64,000 bases of DNA, taken from positions 234,452 to 298,451 of the forward strand of contig NZ_JAAKGT010000006.1 in NCBI RefSeq assembly GCF_011043625.1. The letters run 5' to 3'. The position numbers and the translations under genes were made by a program. The notes under the pieces are model-generated. The model had not been told where the DNA came from, did not search any database, and saw only the letters and a list, made by a program, of their open reading frames with translations. Positions within the stretch are counted from its first letter, which is position 1. Each line of letters begins with the position of its first letter. Positions 59,433 through 64,000 of the stretch are shown one piece after another. Source of the stretch: Caulobacter sp. 602-2 (GTDB taxonomy: Bacteria > Pseudomonadota > Alphaproteobacteria > Caulobacterales > Caulobacteraceae).

Positions 59433-59461
59433 GGAAAAACCTGATGCTCGAACGTCGATTG
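59433..59461 (+). promoter_or_regulatory. ECF-type promoter before fecR
   Basis: GGAAAA (59433-59438), 14 bases, CGTCGATTG (59453-59461), followed by four bases and GAACGG. The same string of elements, with identical spacing, stands before the receptor at 60554-60582. Confidence 0.7.
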
Positions 59462-59498
59462 CAACGAACGGCCGCGCGGGCCGGAGGAACCTGACCGA

Positions 59499-60491
59499 AT
59501 GGCCGAGCAAGACGTCACGCGCGCGGACGCCGAAGCCCTGGAGTGGTTGCTGGCCCTGCAGGAGGAACCGCAGGGCGCCGACGTCGTCGCGCGCTTCGAG
59601 GCCTGGCGCGCGGACCATCCCGAGCGGGCCCAGGCCTGGGACGAGATCGTCGGCGTCTATGGCGCGATCGGTGACGTTGCGCCGGTCCATGCCGAGCGCT
59701 GGGCGGGCCTGCCGGGCAGCGTGGAGCGCGTTGTCGCCGGCCGGCGTCGCGAGCGCCGCGCCACGCCCTTGGGGGTTGGCCGGCGGCGACTGGTCGCGAC
59801 CTTGGCGGCCTCCGCCGCGGCGCTGGCCCTCGCCGTACTGACGCCGGGCGCGCTGGTTCGGTTGCAGTCGGACTATGTCACCGGCGTCGGCGAGGTGCGG
59901 GAGGTGCGCCTGGAGGACGGCAGCCTGGTCAGCCTGGCGCCGGAGTCGGCGCTGGCGGTGGACTATTCGGCCGGCCGGCGGGATCTGCGGCTGGTCAAGG
60001 GACGGGCGTGGTTCGACGTACGCCATGATCCGTCGCGGCCTTTCAGCGTGGCCTCGCGGCAGGTGAGCGCCCGGGTGCTGGGCACGGCCTTCGAGGTCGA
60101 CGCCGATACGCCGGGCGTCCAGGTGCAGCGCGGGCTGGTCGGAGTGAGCTCTTCTCGGGCCTCGAGCATGGAGCGCGTTCCGGCTGGCCGCGGCGTCGCC
60201 CTCGACCATGATGGGCGCTTCCGGCGCGCGGCGGTGGATCCCAACGCCGTGGCGGCGTGGCGGGACGGCCAGTTGCTGGTCGAGAACGGCGCCATCGGCG
60301 ACGTCGTGCAGGCGCTCGGGCCATGGACGCGCGACCTTGTGCTGGTGCGGGGCAGGGGGCTGTCCGAGCGCCGGGTCACGGGCGTCTATAACCTGCGTGA
60401 TCCGGATGCGGTGATCCGCGCGCTGGCCCAGGCCTACGACCTGGAAGTCACCCAGGTGACGCCCTGGGTCCTGGTGCTCTCCGAACGCTGA
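59499..60491 (+). CDS. FecR-family anti-sigma/sensor protein
   Basis: A 330-residue protein. N-terminal cytoplasmic domain (DUF4880-like: EALEWLLALQEEPQGADVVARF and FEAWRADHPERAQAWDEI), a membrane segment at about residues 90-112 (RRLVATLAASAAALALAVL), a FecR domain (GEVREVRLEDGSLVSLAPES, LVKGRAWFDVRHDPSRPFSV, VLGTAFEVD), and a C-terminal STN-interacting domain (IGDVVQALGPWTRDLVLVRG, RVTGVYNL). It links the receptor's STN domain to the sigma factor. It has its own ECF-type promoter, so it is probably part of a positive feedback loop. Confidence 0.93.
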   Translation: MAEQDVTRADAEALEWLLALQEEPQGADVVARFEAWRADHPERAQAWDEIVGVYGAIGDVAPVHAERWAGLPGSVERVVAGRRRERRATPLGVGRRRLVATLAASAAALALAVLTPGALVRLQSDYVTGVGEVREVRLEDGSLVSLAPESALAVDYSAGRRDLRLVKGRAWFDVRHDPSRPFSVASRQVSARVLGTAFEVDADTPGVQVQRGLVGVSSSRASSMERVPAGRGVALDHDGRFRRAAVDPNAVAAWRDGQLLVENGAIGDVVQALGPWTRDLVLVRGRGLSERRVTGVYNLRDPDAVIRALAQAYDLEVTQVTPWVLVLSER

Positions 60492-60553
60492 CGGCCCCAA
60501 GGGGCTGTTTCGCAAGGGAAATCGGCCGCTCGCGAAAATCTCGAACTTTTTTC

Positions 60554-60582
60554 GGAAAAAGCCGGTCCTGCGTCGTCGATTG
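60554..60582 (+). promoter_or_regulatory. ECF-type promoter before the haem-type receptor
   Basis: GGAAAA (60554-60559), 14 bases, CGTCGATTG (60574-60582), then four bases and GAACGG. It lies only 18 bases before ATG 60600 but 60 bases before GTG 60642, which bears on the choice of start codon. Confidence 0.7.
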
Positions 60583-60641
60583 GGAAGAACGGATTGCACA
60601 TGCGTCGCAATCTGCAGTTTTTCGCAAGTTCGGAGACGGTC

Positions 60642-63581
60642 GTGGGGTTTTCCAATCGAGTGCGTACGGGCGGCCGGCAGGCGGCGCTGGCCGCGGCGCT
60701 GATGCTGACGACGGCGCTGGCCGGGACGGGCGCGGCCATCCCTGCTTTCGCCCAGGAAAGCGCCCAGCGCGCCTATGACATCCCCGCCCAGTCTCTGCCG
60801 TCGGCCCTGACCGCCTTCGGCCGCCAGTCGGGCCTGCAGGTCAGCGTTCCGGCGGCCTTGGCCAAGGGGCGCACCTCGGGCGCCGTCGCGGGTCGCCTGT
60901 CGGCCGGCGAGGCGATCAGCCGTCTTCTGGCCGGCACGGGCCTGACCTACCGCATCCAGGGCGACGTCCTGACCCTGTCGCCGGCCCCCGCCGCCGAAGG
61001 CGCGACCCAGCTGGGCGCGCTGCGCGTCCAGGGCGACGTCGCGGGTGCGGGGCAGGGCGGCCCCTCCGGCGCGCCCTTCGCCGACGAGGAAAGCGATCAG
61101 GCGCGCGGCGACGCGGTCTATTCCAAGGCGCGCTCCTCGGCCTACATCGCCCGCGAGACGCTGGAGCGATTTCGCGGCACGTCGGTGGCCGACATGGTCA
61201 AGGGCGTGGCCGGGGTGACGGCGGGCGACCCGCGCTCGGCCAACGCGCTCGATCTCAACATCCGCGGCGTGCAGGGCCAGGGCCGTATCCCGGTCGTCAT
61301 CGACGGCGGCCAGTCGACCATCGACACCTATCGCGGCTATGCGGGCCAATCGCAGCGCAACTATCTGGATCCCGACCTGATCAGCAGCGTCAGCATCACC
61401 AAGGGGCCGAGCCTGGACGCCAACGCCTCGGGCGGCATCGGCGGCGTGGTGGTCATGGACACCCTGAAGGCGGCCGACATCCTGCGCGCGGGCAAGGACT
61501 TCGGCGTCCGTGTCCGCGCCGGGATCTCCGACGCCAGCACCAAGGACCTGCCCGCCTGGAGCGCCTTCCAGAACCCCAGCCGCAACGACATCACGCGCCC
61601 GGGCAGCCATTTCTACAACCTCGCCGTCGCCAAGAGCTGGGACCGTTTCGACCTGGTGGCCGCCTATGCCAAGCGCGAGAACGGCAACTACTTCTCCGGC
61701 TCGGAGGGCTACGAGGACTTCCCGACGGGGCGCGGCCTGCTGGCGACGCTGAACCCGGCCAAGACCGAGGTGTTCAACACCTCCAACAGCTCCGAGTCCT
61801 TCCTGCTGAAGGGAACCTGGAAGATCAGCGACGATCAGGTCCTGGAAGCCGGCTATCGCCACTTCGACGGCCGCCAGGGCGAGATCATGGCCTCGCAGAT
61901 CATCCGCGTGAACCGCGAGCGCGTGCCGCAGTGGGCGCTGGGCCACATGGATCTGGACGCCTATAACCTGCGCTATCGCTACCGCCCCGCCAACGACCTG
62001 ATCGACCTGAAGGCCAACCTCTGGCTCACCAAGGCCGAGAGCCTGGCCTACAACGGGCTGACCGGCGTGACGCCCTGGTTCCTCGACCGGCCGACCCAGT
62101 GGTACGACGGCCCGACCTTCAACACCGAGGACGGCTATCGCGACGCCTACTGGAACGAGCTCTCCATCGAGCGGTTCGGCGGCGACGTGACCAACACCTC
62201 GCGGGTGTTCACCGGCCTTGGCCGGCTGGACTTCACCTACGGCGGCTCGTTCACCAGCGAGGACATCAAGCCGGGCCCCAACTCGCCGATCCTGGAAGAG
62301 GACCTGCGCAACAACCGCTACCTGCGCAACGCCGAGCGCAAGGAGTACAGCGTGGTCGGTTCGGTGACCTGGGCCCCGAACGACCAGTGGGAGCTGACGG
62401 CCGGCGGCCGCTTCAACCGCATCGACATCCGCGACCGCAACCGCACGGCCACCGAAGGGCCCTACGAGGTGATCGGCCGCTATCGTGACACCACCTTCTA
62501 CATGCCCAACCCGACCCGGCCGGGCGCGCTGACCAGCGTGGCGCGCGTCTACTGGTTCCCGGACGCGCAGGGCGCCTTCACCGAGGCCTCTCTGTTCGCC
62601 TCGCCCTACGAGAAGGGCACGGTGGGCGACATCAAGGGCTGGACGACCTATCGCGCCGACGCGCCCGAGAACCTGGAAGGTCCGACCTCCTGGACGTGGT
62701 CCAAGCCGATCCGCCGCAAGGCCGATGCGTTCATGCCGACGGTCAGCGCCGGCTATAAGCCCACGCAGAACAGCCTGATCTACGTGAAGTACGCCGAGGG
62801 CGTGAAGCTTCCCAGCCTGTTCGAGTCGACGCTGGGCCTGTTCACCGCCGCCAAGCCCACCGACGACCTCAAGCCCGAGCGCAGCAAGAGCTGGGAAGTC
62901 GGCGCCAGCATCCTGCAGCGCGATCTCTGGAAGACGGGCGACCGCGGCGCGCTGAAGGTCGCCTATTTCGACACCCGCATCCGCGACCTGATCACCCGTG
63001 ACTATCGCACCCTGTCGGCGGGCCTGATCCGCAATGTCGACAGCTTCAACGTCGAGGGCGTGGAGCTGCAGACCTCGTACGACATGGGCCGGGTGTTCGC
63101 CGACCTGTCGGCTCACCGCTACTTCAAGGCCGAGACCTGCGCGCCCGACATCGCCGCCGAGCGCCGGGCCTATGGCCAGCAGCGCGGCATCGATGAGCTG
63201 ATCAACACGCCCGACTGCGTGGCCGGCGGCTTCGAAGGCTCCTACACCAACACCCAGAACCCGCCGAAGTACAACGTCAACCTGACGGTCGGGACGCGCC
63301 TCTTCCAGGAGCGGCTGATCGTCGGCGGGCGGATGGTCGCCAACTCGGGTCCGATCAGCAAGCTGGACAAGGAGTGGAACGTCGGCCTGTCGGCGATCCA
63401 GCAGCTCTATCGCAAGGCCACGGTCTACGACCTCTTCGCCACCTACAAGGTGACCGACCAGGTGACGCTGGACGCCAATCTCGACAACGTCGGGGACGAA
63501 TACTACCTCGACCCGCTGTCGCTGGCGGTGGTTCCAGCGCCGGGGCGCACCCTGCGCCTGGCCCTGACCTGGCGCTATTGA
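60642..63581 (+). CDS. TonB-dependent receptor with STN domain, probably for haem or a haem protein
   Basis: 979 residues from GTG 60642, chosen because GGAGA lies five bases upstream and the predicted ECF promoter ends at 60582; ATG 60600 would add 14 residues but has no ribosome-binding site and almost no leader. Signal peptide to about residue 38 (IPAFAQ). STN domain at about 40-115 (RAYDIPAQSLPSALTAFGRQ). Plug with VADMVKGVAGVTAGDPRSAN, LNIRGVQGQGRIPVVIDGGQ and GPSLDANASGGIGGVVVMDT. Barrel with the LPSLFEST and DLKPERSKSWEVG motifs seen in haem/haemoglobin receptors, ending RLALTWRY. The neighbouring heme oxygenase, tonB and sigma/FecR genes support haem as ligand (inference). Confidence 0.93.
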   Translation: MGFSNRVRTGGRQAALAAALMLTTALAGTGAAIPAFAQESAQRAYDIPAQSLPSALTAFGRQSGLQVSVPAALAKGRTSGAVAGRLSAGEAISRLLAGTGLTYRIQGDVLTLSPAPAAEGATQLGALRVQGDVAGAGQGGPSGAPFADEESDQARGDAVYSKARSSAYIARETLERFRGTSVADMVKGVAGVTAGDPRSANALDLNIRGVQGQGRIPVVIDGGQSTIDTYRGYAGQSQRNYLDPDLISSVSITKGPSLDANASGGIGGVVVMDTLKAADILRAGKDFGVRVRAGISDASTKDLPAWSAFQNPSRNDITRPGSHFYNLAVAKSWDRFDLVAAYAKRENGNYFSGSEGYEDFPTGRGLLATLNPAKTEVFNTSNSSESFLLKGTWKISDDQVLEAGYRHFDGRQGEIMASQIIRVNRERVPQWALGHMDLDAYNLRYRYRPANDLIDLKANLWLTKAESLAYNGLTGVTPWFLDRPTQWYDGPTFNTEDGYRDAYWNELSIERFGGDVTNTSRVFTGLGRLDFTYGGSFTSEDIKPGPNSPILEEDLRNNRYLRNAERKEYSVVGSVTWAPNDQWELTAGGRFNRIDIRDRNRTATEGPYEVIGRYRDTTFYMPNPTRPGALTSVARVYWFPDAQGAFTEASLFASPYEKGTVGDIKGWTTYRADAPENLEGPTSWTWSKPIRRKADAFMPTVSAGYKPTQNSLIYVKYAEGVKLPSLFESTLGLFTAAKPTDDLKPERSKSWEVGASILQRDLWKTGDRGALKVAYFDTRIRDLITRDYRTLSAGLIRNVDSFNVEGVELQTSYDMGRVFADLSAHRYFKAETCAPDIAAERRAYGQQRGIDELINTPDCVAGGFEGSYTNTQNPPKYNVNLTVGTRLFQERLIVGGRMVANSGPISKLDKEWNVGLSAIQQLYRKATVYDLFATYKVTDQVTLDANLDNVGDEYYLDPLSLAVVPAPGRTLRLALTWRY

Positions 63582-63605
63582 GGCCGCGCGGCGCGGCGGC
63601 CTGGT
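63581..63605 (+). terminator. Possible terminator hairpin between convergent genes
   Basis: AGGCCGC (63581-63587) and GCGGCCT (63596-63602) form a GC-rich stem starting in the receptor stop codon region. No clear T-tract follows. It could serve the two convergent genes. Confidence 0.35.
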
Positions 63606-63630
63606 CCTGTTCCGGCCGTCGCGCGCAAGC

Positions 63631-64000
63631 CTAGCCGCGCCCGTCGATCCAGGTGCGGACGACGTTGCGGTGGTCGTCGAGGAGGACGAGGTCGGCGGCC
63701 ATGCCGGGGGCGATGGTTCCGCGCCGGGCGGCAAGGCCCAGGAAGGCGGCGGGGGCGCTGGAGGCGGTCATGACGGCCTCTTCCAGCGACAGGCCGAGCA
63801 TGTCGACGGCGTTGCGGACGGCGCCGATCATGTCGAGGTCGGAGCCGGCCAGGGTGCCGCCGGGGCCCACGCACACGCCGTCCTGTACGGTGATGGCCTG
63901 GCCCTGCAGGGTGAAGCGCTTGTCGGTCATGCCGACGGTGGGCATGGCGTCGGTGACCAGCATGAAGCGGTCCAGCGGCCGGGTGCGCAGGGCGATCCTG
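63631..64000 (-). CDS. nagA: N-acetylglucosamine-6-phosphate deacetylase, C-terminal part
   Basis: The 3' end of a minus-strand gene continuing past the right edge; about 122 residues are visible. Segments typical of the NagA C-terminus: FMLVTDAMPTVG, where the Asp is the catalytic/metal residue, GGTLAGSDLDMIGAVRNAVDM, LSLEEAVMTASSAPAAFLGL, and the closing IAPGMAADLVLLDD. NagA removes acetate from GlcNAc-6-P during chitin or peptidoglycan sugar catabolism. The N-terminal metal site lies outside the window. No nag regulator or transporter is visible. Confidence 0.9.
   Translation of the reverse strand, partial: RIALRTRPLDRFMLVTDAMPTVGMTDKRFTLQGQAITVQDGVCVGPGGTLAGSDLDMIGAVRNAVDMLGLSLEEAVMTASSAPAAFLGLAARRGTIAPGMAADLVLLDDHRNVVRTWIDGRG

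Noticed and set aside
59370..63734. A 1454-codon minus-strand frame opposite fecR and the haem-type receptor
   Set aside because: It lies antisense to two clear genes with strong domain matches; its composition is Arg/Gly/Ala-rich and shows no family motif. Long antisense frames are expected in high-GC DNA.

Overview
The window is high-GC, gene-dense DNA that looks like the chromosome of a free-living alphaproteobacterium, most likely of the Caulobacter/Phenylobacterium group. Evidence: five TonB-dependent receptors (one of the long Xanthomonas/Caulobacter carbohydrate type), two FecI/FecR-type regulatory units, TAT-exported enzymes, and copper genes. No tRNA, rRNA, CRISPR array, phage gene or transposase was seen. 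The species call is inference from gene content.

Layout. (1) 1-5.4 kb: pectin use, with a GH28 C-terminus, a 1212-residue receptor and a CE12 rhamnogalacturonan acetylesterase. (2) 5.5-6.8 kb: a small hypothetical gene and a LOG-family protein. (3) 6.9-15.4 kb, minus strand: FecI, FecR, an STN-domain receptor coupled to an exported metallo-beta-lactamase-fold hydrolase, then a second STN-domain receptor with a related 5' leader. (4) 15.6-16.8 kb: a scar where a hybrid histidine kinase and a membrane-protein gene, both lacking their 5' ends, meet head to head. (5) 17-19.7 kb: a MerR regulator divergent from an Old Yellow Enzyme-family oxidoreductase and an acetoacetate-decarboxylase-like protein, with a classic MerR dyad between them. 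(6) 20.6-29.6 kb: a two-partner secretion pair whose adhesin carries nine GLUG-like repeats and twelve exact-length 77-residue repeats. (7) 29.7-32.6 kb: an AraC regulator, a XapX protein and an ABC-F ATPase. (8) 32.7-41.5 kb: a DauR/YheO-like regulator divergent from a tight operon of receptor, ornithine-cyclodeaminase-family enzyme, M61-PDZ peptidase, CapA-family protein and M28 peptidase. (9) 41.6-46.1 kb: a CnrYXH-like metal-sensing unit followed by copA, copB and a CusF-like protein. (10) 46.3-47.4 kb: an alkaline phosphatase behind a possible Pho box. (11) 47.7-56.8 kb, minus strand: a second two-partner secretion pair with six 83-residue YDG repeats. (12) 56.9-63.6 kb: a haem/iron island (heme oxygenase, DUF454, TonB; divergently FecI, FecR and a receptor). 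(13) 63.6-64 kb: the end of nagA.

The window is dominated by surface functions: nutrient capture (pectin, a peptide-like substrate, haem), large secreted adhesins and metal homeostasis. The best candidate for an undescribed system is the peptide/amino-acid polymer operon at 32.7-41.5 kb, with three related 17-bp dyads in its control region. The clearest regulatory observation is a three-promoter ECF regulon in the haem island, sharing GGAAAR-N14-CGTC. The CnrX-like sensor keeps all five metal ligands of CnrX but sits beside copper genes.
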